Source of the DNA: GCA-002862325 sp036339295
GTDB lineage: Bacteria; Planctomycetota; Phycisphaerae; Phycisphaerales; SM1A02
Assembly: GCA_036339295.1 (NCBI GenBank)
Contig: JAYZBK010000045.1
Span: forward strand, 1 to 31,958
Direction: 5' to 3'
Length of the DNA stretch: 31,958 nucleotides
Part shown: positions 14,338 to 25,710 of the stretch, piece by piece
Layout of the letters: every line of letters starts with the position of its first letter
How positions within the stretch are numbered: position 1 is the first letter of the stretch
Translations under genes and position numbers: made by a program
The notes under the pieces: generated by a model
The model's input: the letters and a program-made list of their open reading frames with translations, nothing else
The model's database searches: none
Told to the model about the DNA's origin: nothing

Positions 14338-15753
14338 TCAATCGGGGATCGTCGAACCGAGGACGCCGCCGAATCCCGGGCCGTCGACCACCCCCGAGAG
14401 GTCGAGCCGTCCGTCGACGATCCGAAGGCGACGGAGATCGCCGTCCCGCTCGTAGAGCCGCGGTAGCGTCGCCACCAGTTCGTCCGCCACGCGATCATCG
14501 AGGTGATCGAGTCCGCGGAAGTAGTGGTGGCCGTTCCGTTCCACGTCGCCGACGCCGAGCGTCGCCTGGAGGGAAAGGTCCTGTTGCAAGGGGATCGAAC
14601 CGAGGTTCGTGAGGTCCTCGCCGCTCTGGAACACTCGTCCGCCCGCGGCCGCCGTTCGCGTCTCGGCGAGGCCGCGGTTCGCGATCGCGCGGAACACGCC
14701 CTTGCACGCCTTGACGCTGGTGCCGGCGTAGCCGAGGTCGATCGCGCGTCGGAAGGCATCCGCGTCGGTGTCGGCCTCGTCGATGATCACCGGGGCGATT
14801 CGCGAGAGTCGAGCGATCGAGTCGCGTCGAGATTCGTCGAACGTGTCCACGCGGGGGAGCGGCTGCTCGAGCAGCTCGAGGCGCTCGATCATCGCGGCGG
14901 TCGCGGGAGCGCGCCCGAGGTCCTCGAGCAGTCCGGCCAGGGCCTCGAGGTCCGTGCACTGCTCGTTGCCGTCGAGCGTGAACCGGGCCGAGTCGCCGAC
15001 CCGGTCCATGACGACCCGGGCGACCGCCTCGAGCCGCTCGCGGTCCGCGTCGAGGTCGCCGCCGATCTTCACCTTGAACCGGGACAGGCCGTACGCCGCG
15101 ATGTCCTCCTCGAGCGCCTGCGGGAGCCCGTCGAGCACGCGGTCGGCCTCGGGAATCTCCGCGACGGTGAGCGGGTCGAGCATGCCGACGGTGTGACGCA
15201 CCGCGAGCGAGTTCGCGGGTGCGGGCAGCGAGGCGGGGGACCAGTCGCCGATCCCGGGGACGAGCCGCCCGGGGGCGAAGCCCAGGACGTCCTCGCCGAC
15301 GATCGCCCGATGGAACGGCACGCCGGCGATCCGGCAGGCGGCATCGATCAGGGCCCGCTCGACCATCGCGGCACCGAACCCTCGCACGAGGACGTCGGTG
15401 TCGCGATGATCCCGTGGTCCCACGCGTTCGAACCGGACGACCTCCGCGATGTCGAAGACCGGGTGGGGGCCGGCGGTCGAGGTCAGTTCCCGCGCGAGGG
15501 AGATCGCGGCGTCGACGCTCTCGGCGAGGTCGTTCGAGTCCTGCTCGGGGGTGGAGTGGGGGTTCTTCTCGAACCACTTCGGGACGAGGAGATCCCCGGC
15601 CCGGCCGACGGCTCGAACCCCGTCCGCGGTCTCCACCGTGATCTCGAGTTCCGAAAGGGGGACCTCTCGAAGCACCTGCACGCCGAACTTGAACGGGAGT
15701 CGCGTCCGGACCGGCCGGTGGAGGAAGCGGTGATCGACGATTCGGAGAAGCAT
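14338..15753 (-). CDS. Enolase-superfamily enzyme (muconate-lactonizing / mandelate racemase type)
   Basis: The protein has 471 residues. The C-terminal barrel shows the muconate-lactonizing-enzyme arrangement: KVKIGG (Lys-x-Lys at about 226-228), metal ligand Asp in FTLDGNEQ (about 259), Glu in LEQPL (about 295), acidic DEADTD (about 322) and a late Lys in SVKACKG (about 346). An N-terminal capping domain (MLLRIVDHRFLHRPVRTRL onward) is present. Such enzymes abstract a proton alpha to a carboxylate and act as epimerases, racemases or cycloisomerases. The substrate cannot be told from motifs alone. At 471 residues it is longer than the usual 350-400. ATG 15753 has a TAGACT box 10 nt upstream, so it probably has its own near-leaderless transcript despite lying 59 bp behind the GNAT gene. 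Confidence 0.8.
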   Translation of the reverse strand: MLLRIVDHRFLHRPVRTRLPFKFGVQVLREVPLSELEITVETADGVRAVGRAGDLLVPKWFEKNPHSTPEQDSNDLAESVDAAISLARELTSTAGPHPVFDIAEVVRFERVGPRDHRDTDVLVRGFGAAMVERALIDAACRIAGVPFHRAIVGEDVLGFAPGRLVPGIGDWSPASLPAPANSLAVRHTVGMLDPLTVAEIPEADRVLDGLPQALEEDIAAYGLSRFKVKIGGDLDADRERLEAVARVVMDRVGDSARFTLDGNEQCTDLEALAGLLEDLGRAPATAAMIERLELLEQPLPRVDTFDESRRDSIARLSRIAPVIIDEADTDADAFRRAIDLGYAGTSVKACKGVFRAIANRGLAETRTAAAGGRVFQSGEDLTNLGSIPLQQDLSLQATLGVGDVERNGHHYFRGLDHLDDRVADELVATLPRLYERDGDLRRLRIVDGRLDLSGVVDGPGFGGVLGSTIPD

Positions 15754-15763
15754 GCGAGGCCGG

Positions 15764-15769
15764 AGTCTA
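15764..15769 (-). promoter_or_regulatory. TAGACT -10 box of the enolase-family gene
   Basis: The reverse strand reads TAGACT at 15769-15764, ending 10 nt before the ATG at 15753. Transcription would start about 3-4 nt before the codon, leaving no room for a Shine-Dalgarno site. The same hexamer occurs at 16732-16737 (+) and 25716-25711 (-). Confidence 0.45.
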
Positions 15770-15812
15770 CGGCCGGATGCGAATCGCGGTCCGCACCACG
15801 CGGGACCCTCGT

Positions 15813-16721
15813 TCAGCCCTCCCGGGTGGATCCGTCGACGCCGAGGTCGAGTCGGAAGTGCCTCTGCGACCGGATCGCGGCCACCTTCCATCGCCGGGTG
15901 AAGGCGATCGTGTTCGGTTGGCGGCTTCCGGCCTCGAACCGTGCGGCGGTCGCGCCCAGTTCGGACGCCGTCTCGTAGAACCGCCGGGTCAGGTCGCTGA
16001 AGAACGGGTCGAGCCGGAAGGTCGGGTGCACCGCCTCCGCCTCGATCTTGAGGATGGACGGGTCCTCCAGGTGACCCGCCGCGAAGCCGACCACGGTGTC
16101 GTCCTGGATCGCGACCAGTCTCAGTCGCCGATCCGGGGATCCCGGTCGAGCCTGGTGGAAGCGCTGCCGGAGACTCTGGATCCCGCGGTCGACGGGACCG
16201 CCGATCCACGCCGACCACGCCGCCGCCACCGCATCGAGGTGGTGGGCGTCGACCTCCTCGATCCGTGCGTCCACCCGGCTGGTGATGCCGCGGTCGATCA
16301 TCTCGCGGACCTTTCGGACCCGCTCGATCAGCCATGCGAGGTCGACCTCGTACTCGTCGAAGGTCTCGAACACCTCGAAGCCGAAGCCTTCGAGGCGGTC
16401 GCCGTGTGCCCGACTCGCGAGGGACGTCACCCAGGCATCGAGGTTCCGGGCGCCGCACCGCCTCGCTTCCGTGGTCGCGGCCTCGAGCAGGGGCGTGGTC
16501 CAGCGGTCGAGGGCCTCCGTCGACACGCCGGCCAGCTCGACGTGCAGCGTCGACGATCCGGTCTCCGCGAGCATGACGCCCGCCTCGGCACGCTCCCCGG
16601 AACCGGCGAGCCAGCCGGCCACGGGAATGTTGGTTCGAAACCACTCCTGCGCAAGACGGCTGAGAAGCGGTCGATCCGCCTCGCCGGCGCGGCGGACCGG
16701 ACTGGTGGAAGGGAGCGGCAT
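15813..16721 (-). CDS. Tandem GNAT-domain N-acetyltransferase-like protein
   Basis: The protein has 302 residues from ATG 16721, with GTG 16727 two codons upstream as an alternative. Two GNAT-like halves are visible. The first (about 10-135) ends in an RLEGFGFEVFETFDEYEVDL segment typical of the last GNAT strands. The second (about 150-300) has RLVAIQDDTVVGFAAGHL, then FFSDLTRRFYETASELGATA and RQPNTIAFTRRW. Neither half shows a strong Q/RxxGxG/A acetyl-CoA loop, so one or both may be inactive. The substrate is unknown. ATG 16721 is preferred because a TAACCT box (16733-16728) ends 6 nt before it, exactly the leaderless spacing seen for the divergent gene. The tail is cut short by LDLGVDGSTREG. 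Confidence 0.65.
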   Translation of the reverse strand: MPLPSTSPVRRAGEADRPLLSRLAQEWFRTNIPVAGWLAGSGERAEAGVMLAETGSSTLHVELAGVSTEALDRWTTPLLEAATTEARRCGARNLDAWVTSLASRAHGDRLEGFGFEVFETFDEYEVDLAWLIERVRKVREMIDRGITSRVDARIEEVDAHHLDAVAAAWSAWIGGPVDRGIQSLRQRFHQARPGSPDRRLRLVAIQDDTVVGFAAGHLEDPSILKIEAEAVHPTFRLDPFFSDLTRRFYETASELGATAARFEAGSRQPNTIAFTRRWKVAAIRSQRHFRLDLGVDGSTREG

Positions 16722-16727
16722 GGTCAC

Positions 16728-16737
16728 AGGTTAGACT
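16728..16737. promoter_or_regulatory. Overlapping divergent -10 boxes for two leaderless genes
   Basis: On the + strand TAGACT (16732-16737) ends 6 nt before the ATG at 16744. On the - strand TAACCT (16733-16728) ends 6 nt before the ATG at 16721. The boxes share 2 bp, and only 22 bp separate the two start codons. Both transcripts would begin at the A of the start codon, and the two polymerases could not bind at once. Confidence 0.5.
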
Positions 16738-16743
16738 CGGAGG

Positions 16744-17979
16744 ATGCCCGCGACAGACGAGAGGCAGCCGGTGTTGGTGATCGTCCGAATCGGCGGCATC
16801 GCACCCGAGATCCTCCGGGAATCCGGGTGGCGTCGGTTGGGCCGGGCGTCCCACCCGGGACTCGCCTCGCTCGGCGCGACCATCGCCACGGGGCGGTGGC
16901 CCGAGATCCACGGCGTGGTCCGGAGCCTCGAGCCCCATCCCGATCGTCTCTCGTTCACGTCGGCCATGCCGGAACATCGTGGAGTGGCACCGATCTGGAC
17001 GGAGGTCGTCCGGAACGGGGGCCGGGCGGCCGTCGTCGGGTGGACGCACGCGACGGGCGTCCTGCCGGAGGACGAGGCCGGGCGGCTCTCCTGGACCGAG
17101 GTCGGTGCCACGGCGTCGCGGTCCGGCGATCCTCCGGAGTCGCCCGTCGTGACCTCGCAGGTCGTGCGGCCGGAGGGTCGGCGAGGACCCTTCCTGGAAC
17201 GCCGTCGGGAGACCACGGACGATCTCGTTCTCGAGACCCTCGAGGAGCAGGCCGCGGACGCGCCGGACCTCCTGATGGGCCTGCTGCTCGATGCGGATCC
17301 GGAGGACTCCGACAGGCGCTTGAAGGAAATCGGCGAACGTTTCGCGGCGGCTCGGGCGTCGAGGCCGATCGTCGTCGAGCTTCTTCATCCGATGCCGGCC
17401 CAGTCGATCCTGGACCAGCATCGCTTCGGGCCGTCACCGTGGATTCGCATCACGGGAACCCGGGCGAGGCCGGAACCCGCGCGGCCACGGGTCGCGGCGA
17501 TCGCGGGATGGTTGCGGTCGACGATGGGGCTCGAGCCGGTCCCTCGAATCGACCACGTCGCGGACGGAAGCGGTTTCGGACCTGCGGCGATCGACGAGCT
17601 CGGCTCGCTTCCACTGAGACGTCTCTCGGTCTACCAATTGAAGGCGAGCGAGTTGGAGCTCCACCGGGAGATCGGACTCTCGCTGCTCGCGCGGGGAGAC
17701 CGTCGGGCCGCGAAGGCCTGGTTGGGCGCCGCCCTGGAGGACCAGCATGGTCGCCTGGATCGACGCCTGGCATCGATCCTTCTCTCGCTCGCCGATCCGG
17801 CGGAACGGTCCCGGATGATGCCCGGGTTTCGAGGGCGATTCGGGCCCCTCGTGGAAGCCCTCGATGCATGGTTCGATGGTCGGTCGGCCGTGAAGCCCGA
17901 CTCCCTGCGACCACTCGGTCCGTTCGTCGGAGGGCAGCTCGCCAACGACCTTCGCCGCCAGGACCGAATAGTCCGATAA
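16744..17979 (+). CDS. Degenerate alkaline-phosphatase-superfamily-like protein
   Basis: The protein has 411 residues with no signal peptide. The opening VLVIVRIGGIAPEIL and the later TIATGRWPEIHGVV and APIWTEVVRNGGRAAVVGW segments match the scaffold of type I phosphodiesterase / alkaline-phosphatase proteins (VDGL... TGxxPxxHG... lWxxlrxxGkxxavvgW). The metal-binding Asp after strand 1 is replaced (VRIGG instead of VDG), and I find no GDHG-type metal motif later, so hydrolysis is unlikely. The C-terminal third (about 300-380) is helical and TPR-like (LLARGDRRAAKAWLGAAL). It may have become a binding or scaffold protein. It is divergent from the GNAT gene with a shared leaderless promoter. 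The fold assignment rests on spacing and motif resemblance. Confidence 0.55.
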   Translation: MPATDERQPVLVIVRIGGIAPEILRESGWRRLGRASHPGLASLGATIATGRWPEIHGVVRSLEPHPDRLSFTSAMPEHRGVAPIWTEVVRNGGRAAVVGWTHATGVLPEDEAGRLSWTEVGATASRSGDPPESPVVTSQVVRPEGRRGPFLERRRETTDDLVLETLEEQAADAPDLLMGLLLDADPEDSDRRLKEIGERFAAARASRPIVVELLHPMPAQSILDQHRFGPSPWIRITGTRARPEPARPRVAAIAGWLRSTMGLEPVPRIDHVADGSGFGPAAIDELGSLPLRRLSVYQLKASELELHREIGLSLLARGDRRAAKAWLGAALEDQHGRLDRRLASILLSLADPAERSRMMPGFRGRFGPLVEALDAWFDGRSAVKPDSLRPLGPFVGGQLANDLRRQDRIVR

Positions 17980-18054
17980 TGCATTGTGGCCACGGGGAGG
18001 CGGTGATGTTTCGCGATTCGCTGGTTTGGGATCCGCTCGGGGGACCGCTCCCGA

Positions 18055-18060
18055 TAGCTT
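18055..18060 (+). promoter_or_regulatory. TAGCTT -10 candidate for the PEP-CTERM-type gene
   Basis: TAGCTT would start transcription near 18067, giving a leader of about 74 nt before the ATG at 18141. The leader holds a hairpin and a strong Shine-Dalgarno site, in contrast to the leaderless genes nearby. Confidence 0.35.
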
Positions 18061-18076
18061 GGGAGCCAGAGAACAC

Positions 18077-18100
18077 CGAGCGGTTGTGAGAGACCGCTCG
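18077..18100 (+). promoter_or_regulatory. 8-bp stem-loop in the 5' leader
   Basis: CGAGCGGT (18077-18084) and ACCGCTCG (18093-18100) are perfect inverted repeats with an 8-nt loop. They begin about 10 nt after the predicted transcription start. No T-tract follows, so this is not a terminator. It could stabilise the message or bind a regulator. Confidence 0.45.
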
Positions 18101-18127
18101 TCCAGCGAGAACTCGGCCCTCGTGGCC

Positions 18128-18134
18128 AGGAGAG
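18128..18134 (+). promoter_or_regulatory. Strong Shine-Dalgarno site fixing the start at 18141
   Basis: AGGAGAG lies 6 nt upstream of the ATG. It is the best ribosome-binding site in this half of the window and settles the start of the exported protein. Confidence 0.7.
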
Positions 18135-18140
18135 AGATCC

Positions 18141-18920
18141 ATGAGCTTCGATTCGAACGTTCGGTTGTCGTCGTATGCCTCCATCGCCGCGGCAGCGTCG
18201 CTCGGCGGTGCCGCCACCGCGGACCTGATGATCTTCGACGTCGGGACCACCTTCACGGTGGAGTCCAACGCCGGGCTCGGTGGAGGCCCCGAAGACCTGG
18301 CCTTCTTCGCCGGGACCGTCTCGCTCGGGGCGCTGGGGACCGCCATCCGCTTCTACGGCGGCCAGGGGTTCAGCTCGAACCCGGCCAACTCCAGTTCGTT
18401 CTTCTCGGGCACCGGTTGGTCGATGCAGTTCGCCGGCGTGAGTCCGCTGGGCGGCAAGTCGGATTCCGGCGTCCGTGGCAGCTTCAACGTCAACCAGAGC
18501 AAGTTCGGTCCGCCGCTGGCCCACCACTTCAACGTGGGTGACTCCGTGGGCAACGGGTCGGGCTCCGGAACGGCTGGGAACGCCTTCGCGAAGGGTGGGA
18601 AGAACTTCCAGTTCCAGCTCCCCGACGTGCCGAAGTCCGGCACCAAGGCGGAAGGCGTCGTCGCCGGGAACACCTACATCGGCTTCGTGGTCGAGGCCGA
18701 GGGGCTCAACGGCGTGCCTGCCGCCAACTACGGCTGGCTCGACCTGACGGTCGGACTGAACGAGAGCAACGAGTTCTTCCTCACCGTGAATCGGTGGGCG
18801 TACGAGACCGAGATGAACGAGGCCGCCCGCATCCCCGGCGTCGTTCCCGGCGTTGGTGGCATCGCCGCCCTCGCCTTCGGGGCCGCCGGCATCCGCCGCC
18901 GCCGCGAGCGGATCGCCTGA
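18141..18920 (+). CDS. Exported protein with PEP-CTERM-like C-terminal sorting tail
   Basis: The protein has 259 residues. Residues 1-28 form a signal sequence (small-residue core SIAAAASLGGAATA). The mature part is rich in Gly, Ser, Asn and Phe, with few charges (FFAGTVSLGALGTAIRFYGG), the composition of secreted beta-rich surface proteins. The last 29 residues have a VPGVGG turn, a hydrophobic stretch (IAALAFGAAGI) and an RRRRER basic end, the layout of PEP-CTERM-type tails that are recognised by exosortase and removed during anchoring or release. No exosortase gene is in the window. No enzymatic motif is visible. A strong ribosome-binding site, structured leader and terminator suggest a well-expressed single-gene unit. 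Confidence 0.75.
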   Translation: MSFDSNVRLSSYASIAAAASLGGAATADLMIFDVGTTFTVESNAGLGGGPEDLAFFAGTVSLGALGTAIRFYGGQGFSSNPANSSSFFSGTGWSMQFAGVSPLGGKSDSGVRGSFNVNQSKFGPPLAHHFNVGDSVGNGSGSGTAGNAFAKGGKNFQFQLPDVPKSGTKAEGVVAGNTYIGFVVEAEGLNGVPAANYGWLDLTVGLNESNEFFLTVNRWAYETEMNEAARIPGVVPGVGGIAALAFGAAGIRRRRERIA

Positions 18921-18955
18921 GTCGATCGCACGACTTCCGATCTCTCCAGATCACG

Positions 18956-18997
18956 ACGGTGGCCGGTCCCCTGGGACCGGCCGCCGTTTCCTCTTCT
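18956..18997 (+). terminator. Rho-independent terminator after the PEP-CTERM-type gene
   Basis: A GC-rich inverted repeat, left arm 18956-18970 and right arm 18973-18987 with one G-T pair, has GGTCCC/GGGACC at its apex. It is followed by a pyrimidine run TTTCCTCTTCT (18987-18997). It begins 36 nt after the stop codon. The opposite strand has no T-tract after the stem, so it works mainly for the + strand. Confidence 0.75.
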
Positions 18998-19033
18998 GGC
19001 GCCTCGTCCTCCGGGCGAACCGAGCGTCGTCGA

Positions 19034-22230
<3,197 letters not shown>

Positions 22231-22234
<4 letters not shown>

Positions 22235-23568
22235 GAGCCCGTGCCTCCACCGGCCTCGACGTTCTCGCCCGGACGGCCGGCGGGCGCGATTCGCTCGAGC
22301 GGCATGCCCGGGATCGCGGCGGGAAGCGGACTGGAGACGATCTCCTCGCCCGGCTCGAGCATCGCATCGACGACGACGGTGTCGGGACGACCGACCCGGA
22401 TCGCCACCGGTCGGATGTCGAGTCGTCGGTCGTCACCCATGATCCAGACGGTGTCGTTCGCTCGCACGACCGCCCGGGGGAGCTCCATCACCTGTTCGAG
22501 TCGAGGGCCGCCGATCTCCACCCGGACGTAGCTGCCGAGCAGCAGCGGGACATCCGCGGTCCCGGGATCGGTCGGCTCGGAGGTTGATGCGAGCGGGTCG
22601 TCCACGAGGATCCGGACCTTCGCGAGACGTCCGGCCCGTTCGACCTCGCCGACGATTCGATCGACCCGACCGGTTCGGCGGACGGTTCGTCCGTCCCCGA
22701 GCTCCTGGATCACGAGGGCGGGGGAGTTCCCGGCGGGATCGGCGGGGTCGGCCCGGATCCACGGCAGCTTCTCGAGGGGAACGGACACCACGACGTCGAA
22801 GCGGTCGGAACCGGCGATCATCGCGGCCCGTGTCTGGGGCGAGACCACCTGGCCGATCTCGACGTCGTCGCTCAGCACGAGTCCGTTGAAGGGGGCGACG
22901 ACGACGGTTCGTTCGAGGTCGAGTTCCGCCTGCTCGAGCCGGCCTCGCGCCGCGGCGAGCGCGGCCTCCTTCTCGATCCGCTGGGGTTCGCGAAGCGCGA
23001 GTCGTTCACCGATCTCGCTCGTCTCGATCGAGTCGCCGAGCAGTTCCCACTCGCGTTGGGCGACCGCGCCCCGGGCCTCCTCGAGCTGCAGCGCCACCGC
23101 GGCATTCGCGACCTCGGCCTCCCGCTGGGTCACCGCCAGTTCGTAGTCCCGCGGGTCGATCTCGAACAGCATCTCGCCCGCGGCGAGTCGTCCGCCCGGT
23201 CGGAGGTTCTCGTTGAGTCGGACGACCTGGCCGCCGACCTGCGGCTGGAGCACCAGTTCCCGGTGCGGTTCGACGGTGCCGTAGGCGACGATCTCCGCCA
23301 CCGTGTCCTCGACGACCGGGACGAACGTCTCCACCAGCGTCGGTCGATCCTCCACCGTGGTGCGGGCCGCCTCGGGCCGCGAGGCGAGGAGCGACACCGC
23401 GACGAGGACCGCGGTGCCGAGGACGACCAGCGGGATCGCGAAGCGCACCACCGCGACCACGGCACGAATTGGCTTCGGCGGCGGGGCGGAGGAACCGGCC
23501 GGCGCGGCATCGCCACCGTCGGCGACGGCGTCCGAGGGGGCGGGCGGGTCGATCAGGTCGGTGCTCAT
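22231..23568 (-). CDS. RND efflux membrane-fusion (periplasmic adaptor) protein
   Basis: The protein has 445 residues. An N-terminal cytosolic Pro/Ala-rich stretch leads into one membrane helix (about 40-62). The adaptor body follows: first lipoyl half with TVEPHRELVLQPQVGGQVV, a long alpha-helical hairpin (about 135-210, coiled-coil-like with many Glu and Arg), second lipoyl half with TVVVAPFNGLVLSDDVEIGQ, then beta-barrel and membrane-proximal domains. It joins the RND pump to the outer-membrane channel in the periplasm. The ATG overlaps the channel gene's stop and its own stop overlaps the pump's GTG. Unlike AcrA it is anchored by a helix rather than by a lipid. Confidence 0.92.
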
Positions 23569-25028
23569 GCGTCGTTCTCTTCGGAAGGGGAGGCGTCCGC
23601 GACGCCCGGGCGGGCATCGTCGCGATCGGGAGGTTCGAGGTCGCGCGTCCAGTCACCGCCGAGGGCGAGGTGGAGGGTCGCCCGGTTGGCGAGCAGGCCC
23701 TGCCGGACCGCGATTTCCTGGCGTTCGAGGCGCTGGAGCGTCTGGATGGCGGTGATCACGTCGAGATACTCGATCTGGCCGTTCACGAAGAGCAGCTCGC
23801 TCTCGACCAGCGTCTTGCGGGCGGTGTCGACCTGTCCTCGGACCCGGTCGAGCAGCTCGAGCTGGTGGCGCTCGCGCACGAGGGCGTCCTCGACCTCTCG
23901 GAGGGCGACGAGGAATCGTTCGCTGAAGGCCTCGAGGCGCTCGGCGAGGACGGCGCGGTTCCGACGGACCTCGGCATCGCGGCGGCCGGCGTCGAAGAAC
24001 GGCTGGACCAGTCCGCCGGCGAGGCTCCAGACGGTGTCGTCGAAGAGGCGGGAGGGGTTGCCGGCCTGAAAGCCCGCGGAGACGTGGATCCGGACCGCCG
24101 GAAGCAGGTCCGCGATCGCCACCGCGATCTCCCGGTCCGCGGCCTCCACGCGAGCGAGCGAAGCCCGGAGATCCGGTCGCTGCTCGAGCCGGGCGCGAGG
24201 CGAGGGGCGGAGGGGGGCCGGGGGCAGTTCGGGAAGGACGGTCCCGGGATCGACGCCCGCGTCGCCGAGGAACTCCGGCGGCGTGCCGAGCAGGACGGCG
24301 AGTTCGTTGCGGGCGGTCTCGAGTCGGCTGCGGATGTCGGGCACCTCCGCCTCGACGGACTCGAGCTGGAGCCGCTGCTGGAGGACCTGGAGGGCGGTGC
24401 CCACGCCCTGGCCGTACCGGAGCTCCGTCAGTTCGAGGAGCGTCCGGCTCGATTCGATCTGGGACTCCAGCAGCTCGAGCAGGGCGCCCTGGGCCTGGAC
24501 GGAGAACCAGGCGTCCGCGAGGGTGCCCGACAGGATGAGGGCCGTGTTCTCCGCGTCGTCCCGGCTGGCGACCGCGCGGAGCGTCGCGGCCTCCGCCCGG
24601 CTCGCGAACTTCCGCCAGAGGTCCAGCTCCCAGCCGAGCCCCAGGCCCACGGAGTAGCGGTTGTCGAAGAAGTCCTGGCCGGTCAGGTCGAACACGGACT
24701 TCGAACGGGCGGCCCCCGCGTCGATGTTCACCTCGGGGTAGAGGAAGGCGCCGGCGATCTCCGCCGCGGCCCGGGCCTGCGAGAGACGGGCCCACGCCTG
24801 GCGCAGCCCGAGGTTGTCCTGGAAGGCGGACTCGATCGCCGCGTCGAGTCCCGGTTCGTCGAAGGAACGCCACCAGTCGGTCGGCGATTCGATCGCCGGC
24901 TCGATCGTCGATGCGAACGAGTCGGGGATGGGGACGCCGGGGTCGGTGTCGGTCCGCAGTTCGTGCGGTGAACAGCCGGCGACCGTCACGAGGGCGAGGG
25001 TCAGCCCGAGGTCGACGCGTCGGATCAT
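23565..25028 (-). CDS. TolC/NodT-type outer-membrane efflux lipoprotein
   Basis: The protein has 487 residues with lipobox VTVAGC (Cys19). The duplicated outer-membrane-factor repeats are visible: LRQAWARLSQARAAAEIAGA with LGWELDLWRKFASRAEAA in the first half, and RVEAADREIAVAIADLLP with GGLVQPFFDAGRRDAEVRRN in the second. The W-ELDLW and QPFFDAGRR motifs are diagnostic of the NodT family. Trimers form the channel across the outer membrane and periplasm. Its ATG overlaps the regulator stop (ATGA). ATG 25028 follows the regulator directly, and the frame upstream of it is antisense or shadow sequence. This is evidence for a true outer membrane in the organism. Confidence 0.92.
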   Translation of the reverse strand: MIRRVDLGLTLALVTVAGCSPHELRTDTDPGVPIPDSFASTIEPAIESPTDWWRSFDEPGLDAAIESAFQDNLGLRQAWARLSQARAAAEIAGAFLYPEVNIDAGAARSKSVFDLTGQDFFDNRYSVGLGLGWELDLWRKFASRAEAATLRAVASRDDAENTALILSGTLADAWFSVQAQGALLELLESQIESSRTLLELTELRYGQGVGTALQVLQQRLQLESVEAEVPDIRSRLETARNELAVLLGTPPEFLGDAGVDPGTVLPELPPAPLRPSPRARLEQRPDLRASLARVEAADREIAVAIADLLPAVRIHVSAGFQAGNPSRLFDDTVWSLAGGLVQPFFDAGRRDAEVRRNRAVLAERLEAFSERFLVALREVEDALVRERHQLELLDRVRGQVDTARKTLVESELLFVNGQIEYLDVITAIQTLQRLERQEIAVRQGLLANRATLHLALGGDWTRDLEPPDRDDARPGVADASPSEENDA

Positions 25029-25651
25029 CGAATGGCCTCCGTGTTCGATGCCGCCCGGGACGCCTGCAGCGAGGCGAGCGCGTTCCGCGTGACGATCTCC
25101 GCGATCGCGGGGTTGTCCCTCGGTCCGAGTGGCGGTTCGACGGGGAGTCGGTCGATCATCTCGCGGCAGACCCGGTGCACCAGGCACTGACCCAGGATGG
25201 ACAGGCACTGGAGCTTCCGTTCGCGGGCGCCGACGTCGCGGGGAAGCAGTTCGGCGACGATCCGTTCGAGCCCCTCGTAGACGGGATGGAGGGTCGATCG
25301 AACGACGTCGTCGAGTTCCTCCGTCGGCTGGGCGGCCTCCCGGAGCAGCAGGCGCCGCGCGGGATCCGAGGCGTCCTGGTCGACCGGTCCGACGTACCAG
25401 CGGATCCACTCGCCGAGCGCCTCCTCCGGGTCGCCGGCGGGGTCCGGGACGGGCATCGACGTCGAGCGGGTCGACTCGTAGGCGTGGCGGATCACGTCGC
25501 GGTAGAGCCCGGACTTGCTCCCGAAGTGGTAGTTGACCGCCGCGGAGTTGGTGCCGGCGGCGGTGCAGATCTCCCGGACGCTGACCGCATCGAAGCCCTT
25601 CTCGGCGAAGGCCTCGGTGGCGGCGGCGAGGATGTCGTCCCGTGATGACAA
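25025..25651 (-). CDS. TetR-family regulator of the efflux operon (CerR/CecR-like C-terminal domain)
   Basis: The protein has 208 residues from TTG 25651, or 220 from TTG 25687. The N-terminal DNA-binding region is DDILAAATEAFAEKGFDAVS followed by the recognition segment REICTAAGTNSAAVNYHFGS. The C-terminal domain has RLLLREAAQPTEELDDVV and CLSILGQCLVHRV, matching the CerR (CecR, formerly YbiH) ligand domain, which in E. coli controls efflux genes. I prefer TTG 25651: a GAGG site lies 6 nt upstream, and the GCGCTTGA repeats (25671-25691) then fall in the untranslated leader. As first gene of the operon it should repress itself and the three efflux genes until a ligand binds. The start is uncertain, the family is not. 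Confidence 0.88.
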   Translation of the reverse strand: MSSRDDILAAATEAFAEKGFDAVSVREICTAAGTNSAAVNYHFGSKSGLYRDVIRHAYESTRSTSMPVPDPAGDPEEALGEWIRWYVGPVDQDASDPARRLLLREAAQPTEELDDVVRSTLHPVYEGLERIVAELLPRDVGARERKLQCLSILGQCLVHRVCREMIDRLPVEPPLGPRDNPAIAEIVTRNALASLQASRAASNTEAIR

Positions 25652-25670
25652 GGGTGGCCTCGAACTGGGA

Positions 25671-25691
25671 TCAAGCGCTCTTTTCAAGCGC
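25671..25691 (-). promoter_or_regulatory. Paired GCGCTTGA repeats, probable TetR operator
   Basis: On the reverse strand GCGCTTGA occurs twice, at 25691-25684 and 25678-25671, with a 13-bp period and an AAAGA spacer. The pair starts about 13 nt after the predicted transcription start, a position where a bound repressor would block the polymerase. TetR proteins usually bind inverted repeats; here the repeats are direct, although each contains part of the AGCGCT palindrome. Confidence 0.45.
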
Positions 25692-25710
25692 GTGTTAGAA
25701 CGGGTTCGGG

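Noticed and set aside
15777..18089. 770-codon + strand frame across the GNAT and phosphatase-like region
   Set aside because: It crosses several real genes on both strands and shows only GC-driven Arg/Gly/Pro composition. The 16744 frame has a promoter and fold motifs.
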